This document shows positions 53,479-62,572 of a stretch of DNA of 64,000 nucleotides, in pieces; position 1 is the stretch's first letter, and every line of letters begins with the position of its first letter. The notes beneath the pieces were generated by a model, which was given only the letters and a program-made list of their open reading frames with translations, did not search any database and was not told the DNA's origin. Made by a program: the position numbers and the translations under genes. The stretch spans positions 62,001 through 126,000 of the forward strand of contig NZ_JADNAT010000002.1 of the NCBI RefSeq assembly GCF_015550425.1. Reading direction: 5' to 3'. This DNA is from Clostridium sp. 1001275B_160808_H3 (GTDB lineage: Bacteria; Bacillota; Clostridia; Clostridiales; Clostridiaceae).

Positions 53479-56250
53479 ATGGGAGAATATACATTGAATT
53501 TAGAAAAGTATGCAAGTATTATAAGGCAGGTAGCAGCAGAAAGTAGTGTTTTATTAAAAAATGATGAGAAGGCACTTCCACTTAGAGATAATGATAAGGT
53601 AGCTGTATTTGGAAGGAGCGCTTTTAATTATTATAAAAGTGGATTAGGTTCAGGTGGTCTTGTAAATACAAGGTATGTAGTTAGTATTTTAGATGCTTTA
53701 AGAGAAAATAAAAAGATTATTTTAAATGAGGAATTAGTGAAAGTATATGAAGAATGGATTAAAGAAAATCCTTATGATGAAGGTGAGGGATGGGGAAAGG
53801 TACCTTGGTCTCAAAAAGAAATGAAGCTTGAGGATTCAGTAGTACAAGCTGCTTCTGATGCGGATATTGCATTAGTTATAATAGGACGTACTGCAGGAGA
53901 AGACCAAGATAGTAAAAATGAGCCTGGAAGTTATCTTTTAACTGAAGATGAAGAAAGTATGATTGAAAAAGTTACTAAGACATTTAAAAGAACAGCTGTA
54001 ATTCTAAATGTTGGTAATATTATAGATATGAAATGGGTAGAGAAATATAATCCTTCTTCTGTTCTTTATGTATGGCAAGGAGGTCAAGAAGGAGGTAATG
54101 GTGTTGTTGATGTTTTAACAGGAAAAGTAAATCCATGTGGAAAATTAACAGATACTATTGCCAAGAATATAGAAGATTATCCATCAACTGAAAATTTTGG
54201 AGATGTGGAAAGAAATTATTATAAAGAAGATATTTATGTAGGATATCGTTATTTTGAAACTTTTGCAAAAGATAAAGTAATGTATCCTTTTGGATATGGA
54301 CTATCTTATACTAATTTTAATATTGAAGGAAAAATTAAAAGTGTAACAAGTAAAGAAGTAATTGTTGAAGCTAATGTAACTAATATAGGAAATATATCAG
54401 GAAAAGAAGTTGTACAAGTATATATAGAAGCTCCACAAGGAAAACTTGGAAAAGCCTCAAGATCACTTGTTGGATTTACAAAAACTAATGTAATTAATCC
54501 ATTAGAAAATGAAAAGGTAGAAATAAAAATTCCTAAATATTATATTGCTTCTTATGATGATAATGGAATAACTGGATATAAGTCATGCTATGTTCTTGAA
54601 GAAGGTTGTTACAAGGTTTATATCGGTTCAGATGTTAGAAGTGCCAATATTTCTGGAGAATATAATGAAAAATTTACTCTAGTAGAAAAGCTAGAAGAAG
54701 CATGTGCACCTACAGCTTCATTTGAACGTTTCAAATCAACTGTTAATGAAGATGGTAATTACAAAATTATAATGGAAGATGTGATCACAAGAACTATAAA
54801 TCCATATAAAAGAATGGAAGAAAGATACAAAGATGAGATAGCTTATACTGGTGACAAAGGCTATAAGCTTGGAGATGTATTTGATAAAAAGGTAGATATA
54901 GATGATTTCGTTGCGCAATTAAGTGATGATGATTTAATTCATATGTTTAGAGGCGAGGGGATGTGTAGTCCTAAAGTCACACCAGGAACAGCAGCAGCTT
55001 TTGGCGGAGTTACAGAGAATTTAAGAAGTTTTGGAATACCAGTTGCATGTTGTGCAGATGGACCTTCAGGAATACGTATGGATTGTGGAACTAAAGCATG
55101 TTCATTGCCAAATGGAACAGCTCTAGGTTGTACATTTAATATATCATTAGTAGAAGAACTTTATAAAATGACAGGAAAAGAGCTAAGAAAAAATAAGATA
55201 GATTCCCTTTTAGCGCCAGGAATGAATATCCATAGAAATCCATTAAATGGACGTAATTTTGAATATATTTCAGAAGATCCATTATTAACAGGAAAAATAA
55301 GTTTAGCTCAAGTAATTGGAATGCAATCACAAGGGGTTGCAGCAACTGTTAAGCATTTCTGTGCTAATAACCAAGAAGTGTCTAGACACTTTGCAGATTC
55401 AGTAGTATCAGAGAGGGCACTTCGTGAAATTTATTTAAAAGGATTTGAAATAGTTGTTAAAGAAGGTAACGCACGTTCTGTTATGACTAGTTATGGACCG
55501 GTAAATGGTATTTGGACTGCTGGAAATTATGACTTATGTACAACAATTCTTAGAAAAGAATGGGGCTTTGATGGTATAGTAATGTCAGATTGGTGGGCAA
55601 ATGCAAATACAGAAGGTGAGAAATCAATAAAAGAAAATAAGGCTCCAATGGTAGCAGCACAAAATGATTTATATATGTGCGTGGGAGATTCAAAATCAAA
55701 TCCTGAAAATGATAATGTTAAAGAAAAGTTAGAAGCTGGAGAACTAAAAAGAAGTGACTTACAAAGAAATGCAAAAAATATTTTAAACTTTATAATGAAA
55801 TCACCATCAATTTTACATGAATTAAATCTTATTAGTGAAGAGGAATTAAGAGAAATTAATGAAAAAGATGAAGAGGATTTTCCAATAGAAAATATAGTTT
55901 ATTATAAAGCAGATAAAGAAACTAATAATATTGTTATTGATGGAAATAGATTCAAAAGTGAAAAAGGTAATTCAGAGATTTTTGGTATTACTGTTAATGA
56001 ATATGGTATATATGATATTTCAATAAAAATGAAATCAGATTTAGGACCACTTGCACAATTACCATTATCTGTGTATTATGACAATGCTTTAAAATCAACC
56101 ATTACTATTAGAGGAACTGAAGGTGAATTTGTTACAGAAACTAGAACATTAGGCTTTGTTTTTGGAACAAATCATTACATTAAATTATATTTTGGAGCAA
56201 ATGGGTTAGAGATAGATAAGATTATGATTAATCTTAAAGAAACAAATTAA
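53479..56250 (+). CDS. Beta-glucosidase, glycoside hydrolase family 3, inverted domain order
   Basis: 923 residues, cytoplasmic (no signal). The GH3 domains are permuted: the alpha/beta sandwich comes first (about 15-290; LLKNDEKALPL, ALVIIGRTAGEDQD, GYRYFETF), then a fibronectin-III-like domain (KEVVQVYIEAP), and the TIM barrel is C-terminal (about 490-780), with substrate-binding LAPGMNIHRNPLNGRNFEYI, TVKHFCANNQE and nucleophile Asp in GIVMSDWW. A further C-terminal beta domain follows. This order is known from Ruminococcus and Butyrivibrio enzymes. ATG 53479 is used because GGAGG lies five bases upstream and overlaps the ATG at 53467. Confidence 0.92.
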   Translation: MGEYTLNLEKYASIIRQVAAESSVLLKNDEKALPLRDNDKVAVFGRSAFNYYKSGLGSGGLVNTRYVVSILDALRENKKIILNEELVKVYEEWIKENPYDEGEGWGKVPWSQKEMKLEDSVVQAASDADIALVIIGRTAGEDQDSKNEPGSYLLTEDEESMIEKVTKTFKRTAVILNVGNIIDMKWVEKYNPSSVLYVWQGGQEGGNGVVDVLTGKVNPCGKLTDTIAKNIEDYPSTENFGDVERNYYKEDIYVGYRYFETFAKDKVMYPFGYGLSYTNFNIEGKIKSVTSKEVIVEANVTNIGNISGKEVVQVYIEAPQGKLGKASRSLVGFTKTNVINPLENEKVEIKIPKYYIASYDDNGITGYKSCYVLEEGCYKVYIGSDVRSANISGEYNEKFTLVEKLEEACAPTASFERFKSTVNEDGNYKIIMEDVITRTINPYKRMEERYKDEIAYTGDKGYKLGDVFDKKVDIDDFVAQLSDDDLIHMFRGEGMCSPKVTPGTAAAFGGVTENLRSFGIPVACCADGPSGIRMDCGTKACSLPNGTALGCTFNISLVEELYKMTGKELRKNKIDSLLAPGMNIHRNPLNGRNFEYISEDPLLTGKISLAQVIGMQSQGVAATVKHFCANNQEVSRHFADSVVSERALREIYLKGFEIVVKEGNARSVMTSYGPVNGIWTAGNYDLCTTILRKEWGFDGIVMSDWWANANTEGEKSIKENKAPMVAAQNDLYMCVGDSKSNPENDNVKEKLEAGELKRSDLQRNAKNILNFIMKSPSILHELNLISEEELREINEKDEEDFPIENIVYYKADKETNNIVIDGNRFKSEKGNSEIFGITVNEYGIYDISIKMKSDLGPLAQLPLSVYYDNALKSTITIRGTEGEFVTETRTLGFVFGTNHYIKLYFGANGLEIDKIMINLKETN

Positions 56251-56348
56251 AAAATGGATTATGTCTAGGTGTATTAGTGAGATACTAAGTATATCACTTG
56301 ATAGAAACATTTAAATGAACAAGCAAAAAAATATACGGAATTTTGAAG

Positions 56349-56395
56349 AATAAGCTAGTAACTAGGTTTGAATAGGTATTAGCTTATTTTTATTT
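56349..56395 (+). terminator. Terminator after the beta-glucosidase gene
   Basis: AATAAGCTA (56349-56357) pairs with TAGCTTATT (56380-56388), followed by TTTATTT. Confidence 0.75.
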
Positions 56396-56490
56396 AGAGT
56401 AATATAAATGAGTTTTTTAAATAGTTCATGGATTAATTAAAAATTACAATAGTATATATAGAAAGTGAGTATGTAAAAGGGGAAATTATT

Positions 56491-57408
56491 TTGAAAGTCA
56501 TTTCTATTGTAAATTACAAAGGAGGAGTAGGCAAAAGTACAGTTGTATCTAATTTAGGAGCTTTACTAGCTTTAGAAGGATATAAAGTATTATTAGTTGA
56601 TTTAGATCCACAAGCCAGTTTAACATTTTCTTATATAGATGTTGAGGTTTGGAAAAAGGCTTATAAAAAAGATAAAACCATAAAAACTTTCTTTAATACA
56701 TTAATTAATAACAATAAAGATAACATAAAGAATTATATTACTAAAGATCTAAAAGCTAATGATATTATTATAAAAAATGGAGGACAAGCTATAGGGTTAC
56801 TTCCATCTAGTACTGATTTATATGAGATACAGATAGATTTAGCTCGTACTATAAAAGGTCCTTGGAGAAGAAATCTTACAAAGAATCGACTAAATTGCAT
56901 ATCAAGACTGAAGAATGAAATAATGACTATTGATGGAGAGTATGATTTTGTATTATTAGATTGCCAACCAAGTTTTGATTTAATAACACAAAATGCAATT
57001 TATGCTTCGGATTATTATTTGATACCAACAAAGTTAGATTACCTATCTACAGTAGGCGCACCTACACTATATGAGCATATTGAAAAGTTAAGAGATGAAG
57101 TTTCAAAAGGTATAGATGAGTTTGATCTTAGAGAATTTAATAAGATGGATGTTAAAAATTTAGGATTACTACCAACTATGGTTAAGATAATAAGTGGTAA
57201 ACCTAAGAGTTTGCATTATCAGTATCTCCAAGAGGTTAAGAAAATTAAAGGAGTTAAAGCCTTCAATAGTAGTATTAGAAGCAACGATAATGAAATAGAT
57301 AATAGCACTTCAATTCCTTTTGTTTTAAATAACATTAATAAAAAGAAATCCAATATAGATATTGATTTTGAAGAATTTAAAAATGAGTTTTTAAGAGAGG
57401 TAAAATAA
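56491..57408 (+). CDS. ParA-family ATPase
   Basis: 305 residues. Deviant Walker A YKGGVGKSTVVSNL at the N-terminus, Walker A' LVDLDPQASLTFSY, and a Walker B type DFVLLDCQPSFD followed by LIPTKLDYLSTVGAPT. These place it among ParA/Soj partition ATPases of the AAA_31 type. No parB or replication gene is nearby; the small gene immediately after it is its likely partner, and a restriction-modification set follows. TTG start at 56491 with AAAGGGGA upstream. The function may be DNA localisation or regulation within a mobile island. Confidence 0.88.
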   Translation: MKVISIVNYKGGVGKSTVVSNLGALLALEGYKVLLVDLDPQASLTFSYIDVEVWKKAYKKDKTIKTFFNTLINNNKDNIKNYITKDLKANDIIIKNGGQAIGLLPSSTDLYEIQIDLARTIKGPWRRNLTKNRLNCISRLKNEIMTIDGEYDFVLLDCQPSFDLITQNAIYASDYYLIPTKLDYLSTVGAPTLYEHIEKLRDEVSKGIDEFDLREFNKMDVKNLGLLPTMVKIISGKPKSLHYQYLQEVKKIKGVKAFNSSIRSNDNEIDNSTSIPFVLNNINKKKSNIDIDFEEFKNEFLREVK

Positions 57409-57409
57409 T

Positions 57410-57784
57410 ATGAATAAGAAAGAAATACTTTTATTAAGTAAGTTAGCTTTTGATTTTATATTAAAACTTAAAGACGAAGATTTAAATTCATTAATCAAAG
57501 GAGAAAAGAAAATAACTTTAATAGATAATAAAAAGAATCTAAAAGGTAAGAAAATAAATAACAAAGAAGAAAAGGTAGAAGAAGTAATAGATAAGGTATA
57601 TTCCTATTCAAATAAAGATGAAGCATTAGAATATTTAAATAAATTTAACGTAATAGATTTAAAGAAAATAGCTAATCAAGCAAATGTATACATTAAGAGT
57701 AGAAATAAGAAAAGTGACATTATAGATAGAATTGTAGAAGGAACAATTGGAGCAAAGATAAAAATAGACATATTACAATATTAA
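57410..57784 (+). CDS. Small basic protein with SAP/Rho-N-like C-terminal helix pair
   Basis: 124 residues, start one base after the ParA-like stop. The middle is Lys-rich (KKNLKGKKINNKEEK). The C-terminal part, YLNKFNVIDLKKIANQANV followed by RNKKSDIIDRIVEGTIGAK, looks like the LeRRK/SAP-type helix-extended fold that binds nucleic acid. The tight coupling suggests it works with the ATPase, perhaps as its DNA adaptor. No family with known function was recognised. Confidence 0.6.
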   Translation: MNKKEILLLSKLAFDFILKLKDEDLNSLIKGEKKITLIDNKKNLKGKKINNKEEKVEEVIDKVYSYSNKDEALEYLNKFNVIDLKKIANQANVYIKSRNKKSDIIDRIVEGTIGAKIKIDILQY

Positions 57785-57797
57785 GTTATTATGCCCG

Positions 57798-57825
57798 GGG
57801 GTACTAGTGGGGTGCTTAGTACCCC
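57798..57825 (+). terminator. GC-rich hairpin after the ParA-like pair
   Basis: GGGGTACTA (57798-57806) and TAGTACCCC (57817-57825) form a 9-bp stem with a ten-base loop, strikingly GC-rich for this DNA. There is no T-run directly after it, so it could be a terminator or a binding site. Confidence 0.5.
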
Positions 57826-57976
57826 ACTTACTATTAATTTAATTATATGTGATAACTATATATTTGACTTGTTATATTGTCATTAAATAAAAAATATATG
57901 GAAATTTTATATTGTAATAAAGAATTTTTTTTGATATTATAAGTAGTAAAGTTTAATAGATGCGGAGATGCGTAAA

Positions 57977-59194
57977 GTGAAAAATATTAAAACTAAAGAT
58001 ATAGTAAAAAAATATGATATTTCTAAGCCCACATTAAACCAATGGATAGATGCAAATAAGATAAGTGAACCTAAAAGAGATTGGAGGGGATGGAGGATTT
58101 GGAATGAAAGCTTAATTGAAGAAATAGAAGATTTAATAAATGATAAGAAAAAAAACAGCAAAAATAGAAAAGTTAAAATAGAAAAGTTTTCACTTAATAA
58201 CCGTAGATATCTGGGAAGTAAGTTTAAGTTACTAGATTTTATAAATAAGATAGTTAAAGATAATTGTGAAGATATAAGATCAGTAGCAGATATATTTGGA
58301 GGAACGGGAGTAGTGGCTGATTTATTTTATCAGCAAGGACAGAAAATTATAGTTAATGATTTATTATTATCTAATGTTCTGGCATATAATACGTTTTTCT
58401 CAAAAGAAAAAATAGATAATAAAAAGCTAGAAGAACTAATTAACGAATTTAATAGTAAAAAGGTAACAGAAGATAATTATTTTTCCTTAAATTTTGGGAA
58501 TACATTTTTTACCTTAGATAATTCAAGGAAGATTGGATATATACGAGAACGAATAGAAGAATTGAAAGATGAGTTAAATGAAAGAGAAAGGGCAATATTA
58601 ATAACTAGTTTAATTTTTGCTGCTGATAAAGTAGCTAATACATGTGGGCATTATGATGCTTTTAGAGAAACATTAGACACTACACAAGAGGTTAAATTAC
58701 TAATGCCGGATATAAAAAAAAGTGAGTCTAAATGTGAAATATTCAGAGAAGATGCGAATGAGTTAGTTAAGCATATTGAAGCTGACTTAGTATACATTGA
58801 CACTCCATATAATTCTAGACAATATGGAGATTTATATCATTTACTAGAGAATTTAGCAGAGTGGAAAAAGCCAATAGTTACTGGGAAAGCAAAAAAGATG
58901 GTAGATAGATCTAATATTAAAAGTAAATATTGCACTGTTAAAGCTCCACAGGCTTTTGACGAACTTATAGGGAATATAAATAGTAGATATATATTAGTTT
59001 CATATAATAATATGGCACAAAAGGGAGTAGGACGTTCAAATGCTAAAATTAGTAATGAAGAAATAATAGAAACACTTTTAAAGCGTGGAAAAGTTGAAAT
59101 ATTTAATGTAGATTATAATACTTATAATGCAGGAAAAACTGATATTAAAGATCATCAAGAATTATTGTATTTATGTACAGTTGAGGGGAGATAA
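57977..59194 (+). CDS. DNA adenine-N6 methyltransferase 1 (HTH plus D12-class domain)
   Basis: 405 residues. It has an N-terminal MerR-like helix-turn-helix (KDIVKKYDISKPTLNQWID), then a linker and an adenine methyltransferase core with AdoMet motif ADIFGGTGVVADLF and the catalytic motif reading DTPYNSRQYGDLYHLLEN, Thr replacing the usual Pro of DPPY. This RQY-containing form occurs in type IIS modification enzymes. The start is GTG 57977, nine bases after GGAG; ATG 57968 directly abuts that site. It is the first of two methyltransferases, each expected to modify one strand of an asymmetric site. Confidence 0.85.
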   Translation: MKNIKTKDIVKKYDISKPTLNQWIDANKISEPKRDWRGWRIWNESLIEEIEDLINDKKKNSKNRKVKIEKFSLNNRRYLGSKFKLLDFINKIVKDNCEDIRSVADIFGGTGVVADLFYQQGQKIIVNDLLLSNVLAYNTFFSKEKIDNKKLEELINEFNSKKVTEDNYFSLNFGNTFFTLDNSRKIGYIRERIEELKDELNERERAILITSLIFAADKVANTCGHYDAFRETLDTTQEVKLLMPDIKKSESKCEIFREDANELVKHIEADLVYIDTPYNSRQYGDLYHLLENLAEWKKPIVTGKAKKMVDRSNIKSKYCTVKAPQAFDELIGNINSRYILVSYNNMAQKGVGRSNAKISNEEIIETLLKRGKVEIFNVDYNTYNAGKTDIKDHQELLYLCTVEGR

Positions 59195-59197
59195 AGT

Positions 59198-60106
59198 ATG
59201 ACGTATATAAAATCTTTTTTAAATTATACTGGTGGTAAATACAAATTGTTAAATCAAATATTACCGTTGTTTCCACAAGATATAGACCGATTTGTAGATT
59301 TATTTTGTGGTGGGGCGAGTGTAGCTATAAATGTAAATGCTAATAAAATAAACTGCTATGATGATATTAATGAATTAATAGAGTTGTTTAATTTTATAAG
59401 AAGTAATGATGTTGAGGAAATAATAGTAAAAATAGAAGAAGTTATAGATAGATATGGATTGTCCGAAACTAATAAAAATGGTTATAAGCATTATGACTGT
59501 AATACATCTAAAGGATTATCACAATACAATAAAGAAGCATATATGAGATTAAGAGATAATTATAATAATAAAGCCTATGAAACTAATAATGAGAAAATAT
59601 TATGGTTTTATACACTTATAATTTTTGGATTTAATAATCAAATAAGATTTAATAAAAATGGAGAATTCAATATACCATCTGGAAAAAGAGATTTTAATAA
59701 CAAGTTACGTGAAAAATTAATTTATTTTTCTAATAGAATCAGAAGAATAAATATTAGTTTTGAGTATGCAGACTTTAGAGATGTTAATTTAGACAACTTG
59801 AATGAAAATGATTTTGTATATCTAGATCCTCCTTATTTAATAACAAAAGCTGCATATAATGAACAAGGCGGCTGGACAGAACAAGATGAGAAAGATTTAT
59901 TAAATTTATTAGATAATCTTAATAGTAGGGGAATAAGGTTTGCATTATCAAATGTATTTGAGAGTAAAGGTAAAACAAATAATATTTTAATTGAATGGGC
60001 TAGTAGGTACACAGTACATAATTTAAATCATAATTATAATAATTCAAATTACCAAGTTAAAGATAAGAGCAGTAGAACTTTAGAAGTTTTAATATGCAAT
60101 TATTAA
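59198..60106 (+). CDS. DNA adenine-N6 methyltransferase 2 (Dam/D12 class)
   Basis: 302 residues of the Dam-like D12 class. Motif X/N-terminal FLNYTGGKYKLLNQI, AdoMet motif FVDLFCGGASVAINV, catalytic DPPY in YLDPPYLITKAAYNEQGGW, and the ALSNVFESKG region. It starts three bases after the first methyltransferase, clearly in one operon. With the AlwI-family nuclease behind it, it completes a type IIS system; a specificity near GGATC is a guess from the nuclease family name only. Confidence 0.9.
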   Translation: MTYIKSFLNYTGGKYKLLNQILPLFPQDIDRFVDLFCGGASVAINVNANKINCYDDINELIELFNFIRSNDVEEIIVKIEEVIDRYGLSETNKNGYKHYDCNTSKGLSQYNKEAYMRLRDNYNNKAYETNNEKILWFYTLIIFGFNNQIRFNKNGEFNIPSGKRDFNNKLREKLIYFSNRIRRINISFEYADFRDVNLDNLNENDFVYLDPPYLITKAAYNEQGGWTEQDEKDLLNLLDNLNSRGIRFALSNVFESKGKTNNILIEWASRYTVHNLNHNYNNSNYQVKDKSSRTLEVLICNY

Positions 60107-60125
60107 AACATAAGTAGTATAATAA

Positions 60126-60157
60126 AAGTTGCTTCGCTTAAGAGGCAGCTTTTTTTA
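60126..60157 (+). terminator. Terminator between methyltransferases and restriction gene
   Basis: AAGTTGC pairs with GCAGCTT (one G-U), followed by TTTTTT. The restriction gene would then use its own or partial read-through transcription, which can delay nuclease synthesis. Confidence 0.7.
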
Positions 60158-60212
60158 TTATAAATTAGAGATATAATATAAAGTGAAGAAATATATAATG
60201 GGGGAAAGAGTT

Positions 60213-62186
60213 ATGGAAATTAAATCTGGTTCAATAACATGGAATCTTGGAGATACAAGTTTTAGACGAAAAAGATTATTAGATGATTACAAAGAGTTGC
60301 TTAGTGAATTACTCAATTTAAATGAAGAATTTGATAATAATTGGGGCAAGGAGATACAAGAGCAGTATTATAAGAAATTAGTTAGAAATACGGAATTATT
60401 AAATGATAAGGATTGTTCTGCTAATAGGCAAGATAAGTTAGGAAGAACATATACTAGTGGACTATATAAGATTGGATTATGTACTAAACAAAGGGTTATA
60501 TCAGAGGTTGGACTACAATTTTTAGGGAAGATTGAATTTTGTCCTGATGAACTTGAAAATAAATTAATGATAAAAAAAGAAAATATAATATTTTTAAGAC
60601 AGTTATTAAAATTATGTATATATGATGAAAATAATAGTAAAGCATTTAATCCTTTTATTTTTCTAATAAAACTTATAAATAAATATGATTATTTAACTAA
60701 AGACGAATTCATGTTATTGCTTCATCTTTCCAATGGAGGAACAAATTATGATTATGTAATTGAAAGTTTTGTTAAAGTTAGAAATAAGGAAATAACATTA
60801 GCAAAATTTTTGGAAGAAAATATTACAGTAGCTGATGATATAATAGTTGAAGAAAGAAATAGTTTTATAAATAGCGAAGAGTATGATGAAAAATTATTTG
60901 AAAAGGTGTTCGTTAATAGAAAGACATCTGAAAGTGTTATAAAATATAAAATGTTTTATAATGCATTAATTGAATATAATAAGAGTAATAGTAATGAGAA
61001 TTTAAAGAAGTTAATTACTTTAATTAAAGATAAGGCAATAAAAAAAGCATTTTCAACTAGCAAATTTTTTAATACAAGAAAACTAAACAAAATAACGATA
61101 ACACAATTTAATCATATATATGGAGATGTTAAGTTTATTAATAACTATGGAAAGAGTTTTAGGGAGTTTTTTCTTGATACTTTCATAATTTCAAAACAAG
61201 AAGATTTAATTAGTGAATATGTAGATATGACGTTTAGAGTATTTAATCTAACAGGATTAATTAATTTTAAAAATGATAAAATAACAATAGGGAGATTTTA
61301 TGCTAAAGAATATTTTAAGTATATAGATAATAACCTAAACCCTTTAATACCAAATAATCAAGATGAGATATTTAGTGTTAAGACTACTATTCAAATATTA
61401 GGTAGTAATAAAACTGCAGAAGTAGACAAGATTATATCTGAAAATTTAGGGCTAAAACTTGGTGAAGATATAGATAAAGTTATTAAAAGTAAAGAAATAT
61501 CAGATTTTGAGTGTTTTATAAAAGAGAGATTTACAAGAGAAAACATAATAAATATATTAAAAGATATAAGTAAAAGAGATGATAAAAAAGTATTTGGGGA
61601 GGTAACAGATCAAACAACCATACCGACAATATTTGAATATATATTAGGGATAGCGTGGTATCATATATCAGACTATAAATTTAATTTATATGATAGCTTA
61701 AATTTAACATTAGATAGTACTTATTATCCATTAACACATGCAGCTGGCGGTGAGGGAGATATAGTAATAGAGTATGATAATCCAGAGAGACATAAATTAA
61801 TGTTAGAAGCTACATTAATGGATATAAATACTCAAAAAAGAGGTGAGCTTGAGCCAGTAATAAGACATACTACAAATTTAACAATAGACAATAAGAATAA
61901 TATAGCATATACAATATTTGTTGCTAATGAGCTTGATAATAATGTAGTTAATATTTTTAGATTTTGTGATTTAATAAAGTTGGAATCATCTAAAAATAAA
62001 GGTAATTTTACTGATAGAACAAAGATCGTTGCATTGACAATTGGAGAAGTAATAGAACTACTAGAAAAACAAATTAAATACAACAAGATATATAATGAAG
62101 TGATAAATGAATTTAATATAAAAGATTTAGATTTGATTAATAATAACTGGCGTTATAGATTTACAAAGGCTATATTTGAAAGATAA
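60213..62186 (+). CDS. AlwI-family type II (type IIS) restriction endonuclease
   Basis: 657 residues. The N-terminus SGSITWNLGDTSFRRKRLL is the AlwI-family start. The C-terminal part has the nuclease-like PLTHAAGGEGDIVIEYDNP and LMLEATLMDINTQKRGELEPV, a D-(E)-x-E arrangement suited to a PD-(D/E)xK-like site, followed by RHT. Family relatives cut a few bases outside an asymmetric site or nick one strand. Start ATG 60213 follows GGGGGAAAG; the GTG at 60183 is an upstream alternative. Two adenine methyltransferases upstream protect the host. Confidence 0.82.
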   Translation: MEIKSGSITWNLGDTSFRRKRLLDDYKELLSELLNLNEEFDNNWGKEIQEQYYKKLVRNTELLNDKDCSANRQDKLGRTYTSGLYKIGLCTKQRVISEVGLQFLGKIEFCPDELENKLMIKKENIIFLRQLLKLCIYDENNSKAFNPFIFLIKLINKYDYLTKDEFMLLLHLSNGGTNYDYVIESFVKVRNKEITLAKFLEENITVADDIIVEERNSFINSEEYDEKLFEKVFVNRKTSESVIKYKMFYNALIEYNKSNSNENLKKLITLIKDKAIKKAFSTSKFFNTRKLNKITITQFNHIYGDVKFINNYGKSFREFFLDTFIISKQEDLISEYVDMTFRVFNLTGLINFKNDKITIGRFYAKEYFKYIDNNLNPLIPNNQDEIFSVKTTIQILGSNKTAEVDKIISENLGLKLGEDIDKVIKSKEISDFECFIKERFTRENIINILKDISKRDDKKVFGEVTDQTTIPTIFEYILGIAWYHISDYKFNLYDSLNLTLDSTYYPLTHAAGGEGDIVIEYDNPERHKLMLEATLMDINTQKRGELEPVIRHTTNLTIDNKNNIAYTIFVANELDNNVVNIFRFCDLIKLESSKNKGNFTDRTKIVALTIGEVIELLEKQIKYNKIYNEVINEFNIKDLDLINNNWRYRFTKAIFER

Positions 62187-62572
62187 AATTAATTGCTTAA
62201 GTATAATAATTTAACCTTAATCTGCTTTAAGGCAAGCAGATGATAATAAAATCATTTGTTTTAATTTTTTTAATAATTAATTTATCAATATGATATTGAC
62301 AGAATAAAAGAAAATTAAAATTAGAAGAAGTATTGATTTTAATAATCTTTTAAAATTATAGATAACTAATATTATTAAGATATTTAAGAAAAAATATTAT
62401 ATTGTAAGTAATTATGAATAAGAATGATTAAAATATTTTAAAAGGTAGCACATTATAAAATTTATTGTATGATTAATCAAAAGGATATAGTTAAATTTTG
62501 GATTTTTACCACAAATGATGATATAATATGGATATTAAAGGGTGTTAAATCGTATATTTTAAGGAGAATTAT
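62187..62572. other. Intergenic region before the dGTPase gene
   Basis: It includes the hairpin at 62221-62242 and a probable promoter for the next gene, TTGGAT (62498-62503) with TATAAT (62522-62527). The rest is A+T-rich without a gene. Confidence 0.5.
62221..62242 (+). terminator. Hairpin after the restriction gene
   Basis: ATCTGCTT-TAAGGC-AAGCAGAT, a perfect 8-bp stem 35 bp after the stop. T-rich sequence comes only later, so termination is probable but not certain. Confidence 0.5.
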
